From: Streptomyces sedi
GTDB taxonomy: Bacteria > Actinomycetota > Actinomycetes > Streptomycetales > Streptomycetaceae
NCBI RefSeq assembly: GCF_006335015.1
Contig: NZ_VDGT01000011.1
Span: forward strand, 124,001 to 188,000
Length of the DNA stretch: 64,000 nucleotides
Direction: 5' to 3'
In this document: piece after piece, positions 1-8,220 of the stretch
Position numbering within the stretch: the first letter of the stretch is position 1
Layout of the letters: each line of letters opens with the position of its first letter
Notes under the pieces: generated by a model
Told to the model about the DNA's origin: nothing
Databases searched by the model: none
What the model saw: only the letters and a program-made list of their open reading frames with translations
Program-made: the position numbers and the translations under genes

Positions 1-468
1 GCCAAGGAGCGCGGCCTCAACTACGTGAAGCTGGACGACGGCAACGTCGGCATCATCGGCAACGGTGCCGGCCTGGTGATGAGCACCCTCGACGTGGTCG
101 CCTACGCGGGCGAGAAGCACGGCGGGGCGAAGCCGGCCAACTTCCTGGACATCGGCGGCGGCGCCTCCGCCGAGGTGATGGCCAACGGCCTGGAGATCAT
201 CCTGGGCGACCCGGACGTCAAGTCCGTCTTCGTGAACGTCTTCGGTGGCATCACCGCCTGCGACGCCGTCGCCAACGGCATCGTGCAGGCCCTGGAGCTG
301 CTGCGCGGCAAGGGCGAGGACGTCAGCAAGCCCCTGGTGGTGCGGCTCGACGGCAACAACGCCGAGCTGGGGCGCAAGATCCTGACCGACGCCAACCACC
401 CGCTGGTGGAGCAGGTCGACACCATGGACGGCGCGGCCGACAGGGCCGCGGAGCTGGCCGCCAAGTAA
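1..468 (+). CDS. sucC: Succinyl-CoA synthetase beta subunit, C-terminal part (5' end outside window)
   Basis: This is the last 155 residues of the ADP-forming succinyl-CoA ligase beta subunit, which with the alpha subunit interconverts succinyl-CoA and succinate in the TCA cycle. The reading frame is open from base 1 (AKERGLNYVKLDDG...) to the TAA at 468, so the ATG at 25 is internal and not a start. The glycine-rich GNGAGLVMSTLD and the GGITACDAVANGI stretch are typical of the C-terminal ligase-CoA domain. Family members run to about 390 residues, so roughly 235 are missing to the left. sucD follows after 48 bases on the same strand, the usual sucCD operon. Confidence 0.97.
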   Translation, partial: AKERGLNYVKLDDGNVGIIGNGAGLVMSTLDVVAYAGEKHGGAKPANFLDIGGGASAEVMANGLEIILGDPDVKSVFVNVFGGITACDAVANGIVQALELLRGKGEDVSKPLVVRLDGNNAELGRKILTDANHPLVEQVDTMDGAADRAAELAAK

Positions 469-516
469 CGCCCCCGATCGGGACAGACGAGAACAGAGGA
501 CAGCGAGACTCACACC

Positions 517-1401
517 ATGGCTATCTTCCTCACCAAGGAGAGCAAGGTCATCGTCCAGGGGATGACCGGCTCCGAGGGCCAGAAGCACACCCGGCGGATG
601 CTGGCCGCCGGCACCAACATCGTCGGCGGCGTCAACCCGCGCAAGGCCGGCACCAGCGTCGACTTCGACGGCAACGAGGTCCCCGTCTTCGGCGGCGTGA
701 AGGAGGCCATCGAGGCCACCGGCGCCGACGTGACCGTGATCTTCGTGCCGGAGAAGTTCACCAAGTCCGCCGTGATCGAGGCGATCGACGCCGAGATCCC
801 GCTGGCCGTGGTGATCACCGAGGGCATCGCGGTGCACGACACCGCCGCGTTCTGGTCCTACGCGGGCCAGAAGGGCAACAAGACGCGCATCGTCGGTCCG
901 AACTGCCCCGGCCTGATCACCCCCGGGCAGTCCAACGCGGGCATCATCCCGGCGGACATCACCAAGCCCGGCTGCATCGGGCTGGTCTCCAAGTCCGGCA
1001 CGCTGACGTACCAGATGATGTACGAGCTGCGGGACATCGGCTTCAGCTCGTGCGTGGGCATCGGCGGTGACCCGATCATCGGCACCACGCACATCGACGC
1101 GCTCGCCGCGTTCGAGGCGGACCCGGAGACCGACCTGATCGTGATGATCGGCGAGATCGGCGGCGACGCCGAGGAGCGCGCGGCCGACTTCATCAAGGAG
1201 AACGTCACCAAGCCGGTCGTCGGCTATGTGGCGGGCTTCACCGCGCCCGAGGGCAAGACGATGGGCCACGCGGGCGCCATCGTCTCCGGCTCGTCCGGCA
1301 CCGCCCAGGCGAAGAAGGAGGCCCTGGAGGCCGCCGGCGTCAAGGTCGGGAAGACCCCGTCCGAGACCGCCCTGCTGGCGCGCGAGCTGCTGGCCGGCTG
1401 A
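517..1401 (+). CDS. sucD: Succinyl-CoA synthetase alpha subunit
   Basis: The 294-residue alpha subunit carries the phosphohistidine and the CoA site of succinyl-CoA synthetase. An N-terminal CoA-binding Rossmann domain (VIVQGMTGSEGQKHT, about residues 10-25) is followed by the ligase domain. The GHAGAIVSGSSGTA motif holds the catalytic histidine at about residue 251. The length is normal for the family. The ATG at 517 begins MAIFLTKESK, as expected for actinobacterial SucD, and a purine-rich stretch lies upstream. It follows sucC and is closed by a strong hairpin at 1420-1456, so the operon appears to be just sucC-sucD. Confidence 0.98.
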   Translation: MAIFLTKESKVIVQGMTGSEGQKHTRRMLAAGTNIVGGVNPRKAGTSVDFDGNEVPVFGGVKEAIEATGADVTVIFVPEKFTKSAVIEAIDAEIPLAVVITEGIAVHDTAAFWSYAGQKGNKTRIVGPNCPGLITPGQSNAGIIPADITKPGCIGLVSKSGTLTYQMMYELRDIGFSSCVGIGGDPIIGTTHIDALAAFEADPETDLIVMIGEIGGDAEERAADFIKENVTKPVVGYVAGFTAPEGKTMGHAGAIVSGSSGTAQAKKEALEAAGVKVGKTPSETALLARELLAG

Positions 1402-1419
1402 GGACCCTTTCTCCCCGCT

Positions 1420-1456
1420 GGGGGCGCCCATCGGCCACGGCCGACCGGGCGCCCCC
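1420..1456 (+). terminator. Hairpin terminator of sucCD
   Basis: A perfect 10-bp stem, GGGGGCGCCC (1420-1429) with GGGCGCCCCC (1447-1456), encloses a second small stem TCGGCC/GGCCGA. It lies 19 bases after the sucD stop. There is no U-run, which is common for Streptomyces terminators. Confidence 0.75.
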
Positions 1457-1490
1457 TCGGCGTTTCCGGGGTGGCCCGCCGGGCCGGTCG

Positions 1491-2213
1491 TCACTGGAGC
1501 GCGGCCAGCACCCCCGAGCCGGCCAGGGCGACGGCGGTGCCGGCGAAGAGCACGGCCGAGCCGCGCACGATCCTGCGGGTGGTGCGTTCGCTGGCCCGCA
1601 GGGCCTCGGCGGCCGGCGGCGGTGGGGCGCCCGGCCCGGTCCGTGCGGCGCGGCGCAGCGCCTCGCCCGGGTCGGCGACTTCCGGTAGCCGTTCGGCGAG
1701 CGCGGCCCTGGCGTGCCGCAGCCGGCCGGCGGTCGCCGCCGTGCTGGCCTCGCACTCGGTGGCCACCGCCGCCTGCTTCATCCCGAGGCCGTCGGCGAGC
1801 AGCAGCGTCCGCCGGTAGGCGGGCGGCAGCGTCAGCAGCGCGGTGGTCAGCACGCCGTCGTCGTCCGCCGGCACCACCGGATCGAGCCAACGGTCGGGAA
1901 CGTAACGGTGCCAGGGCGCGAGCGCGTGCTCGTGACATCTGGCGCGCACCCAGCCGGCCGGGTCCTGGTCCGTGGCCACCTCGGGCCAGGACTCCCACGC
2001 CAGCCGGAAGGCGCGGGCGACCGCGCGGCGCGCCACCGCGTGGTCACCGCAGAGCAGCAGCGCCTGCCGCAGCAGTGGCGGGGCGTGCCGCTCGTAGAGC
2101 GCGGCGAACGCGTCGCGGGCGTCGGGCGCCGGCGCGGCGGCGTCGCGGTCCGGTCTCCGGGGGCGGCCACGACCTCGACGATGACGGTGAGGATTATCCT
2201 TAAAACGGGTCAT
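1491..2213 (-). CDS. Sigma-70-like (ECF) regulator with a C-terminal membrane segment
   Basis: This is a protein of about 240 residues with an ECF-like layout. A region-2-like helix block (FAALYERHAPPLLRQALLL ... WVRARCHEHA) is followed by a region-4-like helix-turn-helix (LPPAYRRTLLLADGLGMKQA ... GRLRHARAALAERL), an Ala/Pro linker, and a hydrophobic C-terminal helix (SAVLFAGTAVALAGSGVLAAL). The sigma similarity suggests transcriptional control, and the terminal helix suggests membrane anchoring. Neither is proven. I prefer the ATG at 2213 (MTRFKDNPHRHRR); an upstream in-frame ATG at 2249 has no better ribosome site. The gene is convergent with sucCD and divergent from the PerM-like gene at 2288. 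Region 2 lacks a strong core-binding signature, so it may not act as a true sigma factor. Confidence 0.7.
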   Translation of the reverse strand: MTRFKDNPHRHRRGRGRPRRPDRDAAAPAPDARDAFAALYERHAPPLLRQALLLCGDHAVARRAVARAFRLAWESWPEVATDQDPAGWVRARCHEHALAPWHRYVPDRWLDPVVPADDDGVLTTALLTLPPAYRRTLLLADGLGMKQAAVATECEASTAATAGRLRHARAALAERLPEVADPGEALRRAARTGPGAPPPPAAEALRASERTTRRIVRGSAVLFAGTAVALAGSGVLAALQ

Positions 2214-2287
2214 ATGGGGATGGTGGCCGACACTGCGACGAAAACCCATTACCGGGACACTTCGGGTGTTGTTGGGAGCATGGCCCG

Positions 2288-3790
2288 GTGCGACACCTCA
2301 CTCAGCTGGCCCTGCGGCGGATCGCTCCTCCCGGCCGCACCCAGGGCCGGTGGTTCTTCGAAGGAATGCTCGCGGCCGGCCTCGGCCTCGGCGGCCTCGC
2401 CGTCCTGGTCCTGCTGTTCTGGGTGCTCTCCCCCTACCCGGACCAGGGCGCGACCGGAGCGCTACGGATCGCCGCCGACCTGTGGCTGCTCGCCCACGGC
2501 TGCGAACTGGTCCGCCACGACACGCTCTACGGCGGCACCGCCCCCGTCGGCCTCACCCCGCTGCTGCTGGCGGCGTTCCCCGTCTGGCTGCTGCACCGCG
2601 CGGTCCGCGTCACCCTGCGGCCCGACCCCCAGGACGCCGAGTGGGCCGCGGCGCCGGGGGAGGCGTTCGCCGTCGCCCGGTGGATCTGCGCCGGCTACCT
2701 GCTCACCGGCGCCGCCGCCACGGCCTTCGCCACACCGGCCGACCTCGCACCGGGGCTCCTGTCGACCGCGCTCCAACTGCCGCTCTTCGCCGCGCTGGTG
2801 ACCGTGGTCTCGGCGTGGACGCTCAGCGGGGTCTCGCCCTGGACACCGCCCGCCGGCTGGCGCGCCACCCGCTGGGCGGAGTCGTTCACCGCCGAACGGC
2901 TGGCCGGCGCCGGCCGGGCCGCGCTCGGCGGGGCAGCCGCCTGCTGCGGCGTCGGCGCGCTGCTGGCGGCCGGGGCGCTGCTGCTCCACGCGTCGTCCGC
3001 GCAGGGGACGCTGGTCGCGCTGAGCGGCGACTGGTCGGGGCGGCTCGCCGTGCTGCTGCTCGGCTGCGCGCTGGCGCCCAACGCGGCCGTCTGGGGCGCC
3101 GCCTACGGCCTCGGGCCCGGCTTCACGCTGGGCGGCGGCAGCGTTCTCTCTCCGCTGGCGGTCAGCGGGGACCCGGTGCCGCCGCCGTTCCCGCTGCTCG
3201 CCGGGCTGCCCCACGGCACGCCCGACGGGGCGCTGCTGTGGTGCACGGCGGCCGTCCCGCTGGCCGGCATCCTCGTGACGGCGGGGCTGGTCGCGCGGTG
3301 GGCCGTCCCCGTCCCCGGTGAACGCGGCACCGCCGCCGGCTGGTGGGGAACGGCACTGACGGCGCTGCTCGCGGCGGCCGGCGCCGGGCTGCTGCTCGGC
3401 TGGCTAGGGACGCTCTCCGGGGGGCCGCTTGGCGCCGGGGAACTGGCCCAGTTCGGCCCGCACGGCTGGCTGACCGGGGCGGTCGCGGCGGGGTGGGCGC
3501 TGGTGGCGCTGCCGGTGGCGTGGGGGTTCCGGCTGCTCCGGCTCCACCAGCCGCGGCTGGTGCTGGCCGAGCTGCTGGGCCGCGAACGGCCTGGAGAACG
3601 GAAGCCGGCGCCGCGGAAGCCGCGGCTTTCGCGGCGGGGTGGGGAGCGGCGCCAGCGCCGGCGCTGGCGCCGGCGGCGGCGGGCTGAGCCGGTGCCCGAG
3701 TGGCACGCGACGGACGCGCGGCTGACGCGCTGGTCGGCGCTGCGTAAGAACTCCGGCGAGTTGGTCTCCCGCATGGACGACCACGGGTAG
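2288..3790 (+). CDS. DUF6350 / PerM-like polytopic membrane protein
   Basis: This 500-residue protein has about nine to ten hydrophobic helices between residues 30 and 420, followed by a very basic Arg-rich tail (about 430-470, with PRLSRRGGERRQRRRW). Position between sucCD and purN, size and topology fit the actinobacterial DUF6350 family, whose mycobacterial member PerM is linked to cell division and persistence. The start is GTG at 2288. The next gene on this strand is 1.4 kb away, so it is probably monocistronic, and the stop is followed at once by a repeat array. Function here is inferred from family and context only. Confidence 0.75.
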   Translation: MRHLTQLALRRIAPPGRTQGRWFFEGMLAAGLGLGGLAVLVLLFWVLSPYPDQGATGALRIAADLWLLAHGCELVRHDTLYGGTAPVGLTPLLLAAFPVWLLHRAVRVTLRPDPQDAEWAAAPGEAFAVARWICAGYLLTGAAATAFATPADLAPGLLSTALQLPLFAALVTVVSAWTLSGVSPWTPPAGWRATRWAESFTAERLAGAGRAALGGAAACCGVGALLAAGALLLHASSAQGTLVALSGDWSGRLAVLLLGCALAPNAAVWGAAYGLGPGFTLGGGSVLSPLAVSGDPVPPPFPLLAGLPHGTPDGALLWCTAAVPLAGILVTAGLVARWAVPVPGERGTAAGWWGTALTALLAAAGAGLLLGWLGTLSGGPLGAGELAQFGPHGWLTGAVAAGWALVALPVAWGFRLLRLHQPRLVLAELLGRERPGERKPAPRKPRLSRRGGERRQRRRWRRRRRAEPVPEWHATDARLTRWSALRKNSGELVSRMDDHG

Positions 3791-4345
3791 GGCGTGGCCC
3801 GGGTGGGTTGCTCGCGCAGTTCCCCGCGCCCCTGGGTGTGGTGGGCGTGGTCGGTCGGCTGCGGGTTCACGTTCGGCAGGTGGCGGCCTGTCTGGGGGCG
3901 CGGGGAACTGCGCGGTGCATGGGTGGCGGGGGTTGGTCGACTACTGACCTTGCCGGTCTGGGTGGGTTGTCGTCCTCGGCCCGGTGTGTGGTTGCTCGCG
4001 CAGTTCCCCGCGCCCCTGGGTGTGGTGGGCGTGGTCGGTCGGCTGCGGGTTCACGTTCGGCAGGTGGCGGCCTGTTTGGGGGCGCGGGGAACTGCGCGAA
4101 TGCTGGGTGGCGGGGGTTGGTCGACTACTGACCTTGCCGGTCTGGGTGGGTTGTCGTCCTCGGCCCGGTGTCCGGTTGCTCGCGCAGTTCCCCGCGCCCC
4201 TGGGTGTGGTGGGCGTGGTCGGTCGGCTGCGGGTTCACGTTCGGCAGGTGGCGGCCTGTCTGGGGGCGCGGGGAACTGCGCGGTGCATTCGTGGCGGGGG
4301 GCAGACGACCACGGTGCCGCACCGGCAAGGTGGGTTGTCGGCGTG
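3791..4345. repeat. Repeat locus I: three tandem 184-bp units with 20-bp inverted arms
   Basis: Three head-to-tail copies of a 184-bp unit fill the gap between the convergent genes ending at 3790 and 4360. Each unit has left arm CGCGCAGTTCCCCGCGCCCC (3813-3832, 3997-4016, 4181-4200) and its exact complement as right arm (3895-3914, 4079-4098, 4263-4282), with a loop of about 62 bp. A linker containing GGTTGGTCGACTACTGACC follows. The units differ at a handful of positions. Open frames across this stretch simply translate the repeat and have no gene character. Confidence 0.9.
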
Positions 4346-4359
4346 AGCCCGGCAAGGGG

Positions 4360-4986
4360 CTATTCGGCGAAGATCGGCCGCAGCTGGCTCGGGAGGTCCT
4401 TCTCGCAGGCCTCCTTCGAGGGGGCGGTCAGGGAGTCGGAGACGCAGTCGAAGTAGTCCTTGTAGACCAGCTGCGCCGTGTAGCTCGCCGCCACGATGGC
4501 CAACGCGACACCCGCCAGCACCACGCCCGCGATCGCCGAGCCGCGCTGCGGGCGGCGGCCGTCCGGGGTCGGGGCCGGCGGGCGGCCCTCCGCGTCGCGC
4601 GGGCCGCCGCGCAGGGCGCTGACGCCCCAGTAGAGGGCGAGCGCGCCCAGCAGCAGCCCCAGCCACTCCCAGGAGAGCAGCCCGGCGAAGACACCCCACA
4701 TACCCGCCAACACCGCGTACCGCGCGTGGCGTTGCACCGGGTCGTTGGGGTCCCAGCGGCGGCCGTTGCGGTCGTCGTCTCCCTCGCCCTGTGACGGGCG
4801 CCGGCCGAACGGGCCGCCCCAGCGGCCGGGCTTCGCGTCGTCTCCGGAGCCCCGTTCGTCCCCGGAGTCCTCGTCGGGACGACGCGGTCGCCACGGCTGG
4901 TCGGGCTTCCCCTCGGGCGGCGGAGCGAAGGGGTTGTCCTCGCTGGGCCGCTCCTGCTTGCCTGAGGCTCGGGGTCGGTCCGTCAT
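4360..4986 (-). CDS. Proline-rich membrane protein beside purN
   Basis: This is a conserved-type protein of 208 residues and unknown function. Residues 1-85 are charged and proline-rich (DNPFAPPPEGKPDQPW...), which suggests a disordered cytoplasmic part. Two hydrophobic stretches follow (AVLAGMWGVFAGLLSW to YWGVSAL, and IAGVVLAGVALAIVAASY), then a short tail with two cysteines. This resembles small DUF4190-type membrane proteins, but I would not assign the family. The ATG at 4986 is chosen because AGGGAGA lies about 12 bases upstream; longer forms of the frame run into the purN promoter region. It is divergent from purN. Confidence 0.75.
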   Translation of the reverse strand: MTDRPRASGKQERPSEDNPFAPPPEGKPDQPWRPRRPDEDSGDERGSGDDAKPGRWGGPFGRRPSQGEGDDDRNGRRWDPNDPVQRHARYAVLAGMWGVFAGLLSWEWLGLLLGALALYWGVSALRGGPRDAEGRPPAPTPDGRRPQRGSAIAGVVLAGVALAIVAASYTAQLVYKDYFDCVSDSLTAPSKEACEKDLPSQLRPIFAE

Positions 4987-5186
4987 CTGAGTGGTCGCAT
5001 CTCCCTGTCGGGGCCGCGAGCCGGGATTCTCGCGGTGCCGGTGGCTCCGACCGTACCTGCCCGCGGGCGGCCCACGGCACCGGGGGACCCAGCCGTGCCG
5101 GTATCGTTGCGGACGGCCGGCCGGTGAGCGGCCGGCGCCATCCGGGGAGGAAGACCCCGGAGAAGACCTCAAGGAAAGACCTCGTC

Positions 5187-5870
5187 GTGGCCTCTGCCTC
5201 CGCCGCCCCCGATGCCGTCGACTCCCCGGTGGGAGCCCAGCAGGGCGCGGGGGGCAAGCCCCCGGTGCGCCTCGTCGTCCTCGTCTCCGGCTCGGGGAGC
5301 AACCTCCAGGCGCTGCTCGACGCCGCCGCCGACCCGGAGTCCGGGTTCGGGGCCGAGGTCGTCGCCGTCGGCGCCGACCGGGGCGGGATCGAGGGGCTGC
5401 GGCGGGCCGAACGGGCCGGGGTGCCGACGTTCACCCACCGGCTGCGGGAGTACGCCTCCCGCCCCGACTGGGACCGCGCGCTCACCGAGTCGGTGGCCGC
5501 GCACCGGCCGGACCTGGTGGTCTCGGCCGGTTTCATGAAGATCGTGGGAGCGTCGTTCATGGCCGCCTTCGGTGGCCGGTTCGTCAACACCCATCCGGCG
5601 TTGCTGCCCAGCTTCCCCGGCGCGCACGGGGTGCGCGACGCGCTGGCGCACGGCGTCAAGGTGACGGGCTGCACGGTTCACTTCGCCGAGGCGGAGGTGG
5701 ACAGCGGCCCGATCATCGCTCAGCGAGCCGTCGAGGTCAGGGACGATGACGACGAGGACACCCTGCACCGGCGGATCAAGGAAGTGGAACGCGGCCTGCT
5801 TGTCGACGCCGTGGGCCGACTGGCCCGGGACGGCTACCGCGTAGAGGGACGAAAGGTGTACATCCCGTGA
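5187..5870 (+). CDS. purN: Phosphoribosylglycinamide formyltransferase (GART)
   Basis: It transfers the formyl group of 10-formyl-THF to GAR, the third step of de novo purine synthesis. The 227-residue protein has a formyltransferase fold, with the phosphate loop VSGSGSNLQALL at about 33-44, the active-site NTHPALLPSFPGAHG, and the VDSGPII stretch carrying the catalytic Asp. The frame is open from 4791, but the start is GTG at 5187: AAGGAAAG sits 8 bases before it, and the upstream translation is low-complexity. The stop overlaps the purH GTG by four bases, so the two are translationally coupled. An N-terminal Ala/Pro extension of about 25 residues precedes the domain. Confidence 0.96.
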   Translation: MASASAAPDAVDSPVGAQQGAGGKPPVRLVVLVSGSGSNLQALLDAAADPESGFGAEVVAVGADRGGIEGLRRAERAGVPTFTHRLREYASRPDWDRALTESVAAHRPDLVVSAGFMKIVGASFMAAFGGRFVNTHPALLPSFPGAHGVRDALAHGVKVTGCTVHFAEAEVDSGPIIAQRAVEVRDDDDEDTLHRRIKEVERGLLVDAVGRLARDGYRVEGRKVYIP

Positions 5871-7525
5871 CCGCCGAGGACCACACGCACGACCAGCAGC
5901 CCGCCGAACTCCCCACCGACACCGCGCGGTTGGCGACCGAACGCTTCCAGCGCGACGACGCGGGGGAGGGCGGCCCCGAGGGGCGCCGGCCGATCGCCCG
6001 CGCGCTGATCAGCGTCTACGACAAGACCGGTCTTGAGGAGCTGGCCAAGGGGCTGCACGAGGCCGGCGTCGCGCTGGTCTCCACGGGCAACTCGGCGCGC
6101 AGGATCGCCGCCGCCGGGGTGCCGGTGACCCCGGTCGAGGAGGTGACCGGCTTCCCCGAGTGCCTGGACGGCCGGGTCAAGACGCTCCACCCGAAGGTGC
6201 ACGCCGGCCTGCTGGCCGACCGGCGGGTCGCCGCGCACCGGGCGCAGCTGGAGGAGCTGGGCGTCGAGCCGTTCGACCTGCTGGTGAGCAACCTCTACCC
6301 GTTCGAGCAGACCGTCGCCTCGGGCGCCGCGTTCGAGGACTGCGTGGAGCAGATCGACATCGGCGGCCCCGCGATGGTGCGCAGCTCCGCGAAGAACCAT
6401 GCGACGGTGGCCGTCGTCACCGATCCGGCCGGCTACGGCGAGCTGTTGGCGGCCGTCGCCGACGGCGGCTTCACGGCGACGCGCCGACGGGAGCTGGCGG
6501 GTGAGGCGTTCCGGCACACGGCGCGCTACGACGCCCAGGTCGCGGGGTACTTCGCGGCCCAGGGCGGGGCGGAGGAGACCTTCCCGCAGAGCCTCAGCCC
6601 CGTCTTCGGGCTCGGCCGGGTGCTGCGCTACGGCGAGAACCCGCACCAGTCCGCCGCGCTCTACACCGACGGCAGCGGAACGGGCCTGGCCTCGGCGGAG
6701 CAGCTGCACGGCAAGGAGATGTCCTACAACAACTACGTGGACACCGAGGCCGCGCGCCGGGCCGCCCACGAGCACGCCGAGCCGTGCGTGGCGATCATCA
6801 AGCACACCAACCCCTGCGGCATCGCCGTCGGTTCGGACGTCGCCGAGGCGCACCGCAAGGCGCACGCCTGCGACCCGCTCTCCGCGTTCGGCGGGGTCAT
6901 CGCCGTCAACCGGCCGGTCAGCGCCGAACTGGCCGGGCAGATCGCGGAGATCTTCACCGAGGTCGTGGTGGCGCCCGGGTACGAGGACGGCGCGCTGGAG
7001 GCGCTGACCGCGAAGAAGAACATCCGGGTGCTGCGCTGCCCCGAACCGCCGTCCGCCGTCACGGAGTTCCGGCCGGTCGACGGGGGCGCGCTGGTGCAGG
7101 TCAGCGACCGGCTCCAGGCCGAGGGCGACGACCCGGCGGGCTGGCGGCTGGTGGCGGGCGAGCCGCTGGACGCGGCGGGGCTGAACGAACTGGCCTTCGC
7201 CTGGCGGGCGTCGCGCGCGGTCAAGTCCAACGCGATCCTGCTGGCGAAGGGGCTGGCGACGGTCGGCGTCGGCATGGGCCAGGTCAACCGGGTCGACTCG
7301 GCACGGCTGGCGGTCGCCAGGGCGGGCGCGGAACGGGCGGCGGGGGCGTTCGCGGCGTCCGACGCGTTCTTTCCCTTCCCGGACGGGTTCGAGGTGCTCG
7401 CGGAGGCGGGCGTGCGGGCGGTGGCCCAGCCGGGCGGCTCGGTCCGCGACGAGCAGGTGATCGAGGCGGCGAAGAAGGCCGGCGTCACGATGTATCTGAC
7501 GGGCACGCGTCACTTCTTTCACTGA
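5867..7525 (+). CDS. purH: Bifunctional AICAR transformylase / IMP cyclohydrolase
   Basis: It catalyses the last two steps of IMP synthesis. The 552-residue protein has an N-terminal MGS-type cyclohydrolase domain (ALISVYDKTGLEELAK, about 46-61; VKTLHPKVHAG) and a C-terminal AICAR transformylase domain with the KHTNPCG motif (Lys312-His313) and NAILLAKG. A 40-residue acidic leader precedes the domains, somewhat longer than in enterobacteria. The GTG start overlaps the purN stop (GTGA). The stop is followed directly by dispersed-repeat DNA. Folate cofactor supply by folD lies less than 1 kb downstream. Confidence 0.98.
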   Translation: MTAEDHTHDQQPAELPTDTARLATERFQRDDAGEGGPEGRRPIARALISVYDKTGLEELAKGLHEAGVALVSTGNSARRIAAAGVPVTPVEEVTGFPECLDGRVKTLHPKVHAGLLADRRVAAHRAQLEELGVEPFDLLVSNLYPFEQTVASGAAFEDCVEQIDIGGPAMVRSSAKNHATVAVVTDPAGYGELLAAVADGGFTATRRRELAGEAFRHTARYDAQVAGYFAAQGGAEETFPQSLSPVFGLGRVLRYGENPHQSAALYTDGSGTGLASAEQLHGKEMSYNNYVDTEAARRAAHEHAEPCVAIIKHTNPCGIAVGSDVAEAHRKAHACDPLSAFGGVIAVNRPVSAELAGQIAEIFTEVVVAPGYEDGALEALTAKKNIRVLRCPEPPSAVTEFRPVDGGALVQVSDRLQAEGDDPAGWRLVAGEPLDAAGLNELAFAWRASRAVKSNAILLAKGLATVGVGMGQVNRVDSARLAVARAGAERAAGAFAASDAFFPFPDGFEVLAEAGVRAVAQPGGSVRDEQVIEAAKKAGVTMYLTGTRHFFH

Positions 7526-7539
7526 CGGGCCGGACGACT

Positions 7540-7830
7540 ACTGACCTTGCCGGTCGGGGTGGGTTGTCGTCCTCGCCCCGGTGGGTGGTTGCTCGCGCAG
7601 TTCCCCGCGCCCCTTCACCGCCGGTGGGCGGCTTGGGGGCGCGGGGAACTGCGCGGTGCATTTGTGGCGGGCCGCAGTCGACTACGGTTCTGGCCGGCCC
7701 GGGTGGGTTGTCGTCTGCGGCCCGGTGTGTGGTTGCTCGCGCAGTTCCCCGCGCCCCTTCTCGGCCGGTGGGCGGCTTGGGGGCGCGGGGAACTGCGCGG
7801 TGCATGGGTGGCGGGCCGCAGGTAACTACG
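7540..7830. repeat. Repeat locus II: two short-loop units (period 144 bp)
   Basis: Two tandem copies of the same inverted-arm element have a loop of only about 22 bp. Left arms are at 7594-7613 and 7738-7757, right arms at 7636-7655 and 7780-7799. The short loop (TTCTCGGCCGGTGGGCGGCTTG or a variant split across CCGCC/GGCGG) replaces the 62-bp loop of locus I, while the linker with GTCGACTAC and GGGTGGGTTGTCGTC is kept. It fills the gap between purH and the next gene. Confidence 0.88.
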
Positions 7831-7897
7831 GTGCCGGCGCCCCCGGGGCGGGTGTGGCTTCGTGTGGGTGGCCGGGGAAGCTGCTGGAATGTCGGGC

Positions 7898-8149
7898 ATG
7901 AACGAGAGACGGTCCTTCTTCAGCAGCCCGGCCGGCGGCGTCATGACCCGGGAAGTCGGCGCGATCACGGGCGAATTGGAGCTGCACAGCACGGTCGACG
8001 AGGACGGCGCGCTGGCGCTGCGCGTCCGCTACGCCGGCGCGGACGAGTGGTACGCGGTCGAGGGCGGCCCCTACCGGTTGCACGACGCCCGCGACGCGGA
8101 GGTCCTGCACGAGGTGCTGGTGGCGATCATCAACCGACCGGCGGCGTAG
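7898..8149 (+). CDS. Small conserved-type protein, function unknown
   Basis: This is an 83-residue soluble protein (MNERRSFFSSPAGG ... HEVLVAIINRPAA) with no signal peptide, membrane helix or motif I recognise. It is acidic and looks like a compact alpha/beta domain. I chose ATG 7898 because a -10-like TGGAAT at 7885-7890 lies exactly 7 bases before it, which fits a leaderless transcript. ATG 7889 (three residues longer) has GGGGAAG upstream and is a fair alternative. It sits between purH and folD on the same strand, but the gap to folD (71 bases) leaves room for a separate promoter. Confidence 0.65.
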   Translation: MNERRSFFSSPAGGVMTREVGAITGELELHSTVDEDGALALRVRYAGADEWYAVEGGPYRLHDARDAEVLHEVLVAIINRPAA

Positions 8150-8220
8150 CCGGCCGGTGTCGACCACGCCCCGCGGCACCTGATTGGTGGCGCGGGGCCC
8201 TCATCGGGGAGTATGGGCCC

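Noticed and set aside
3791..4345. CRISPR array
   Set aside because: The unit is 184 bp with near-identical loop and linker, so there are no unique spacers and no cas genes nearby.
3794..4456. Open frames in the 184-bp repeat array
   Set aside because: They translate the same repeat in several frames with no ribosome site, and similar frames exist in every repeat locus.
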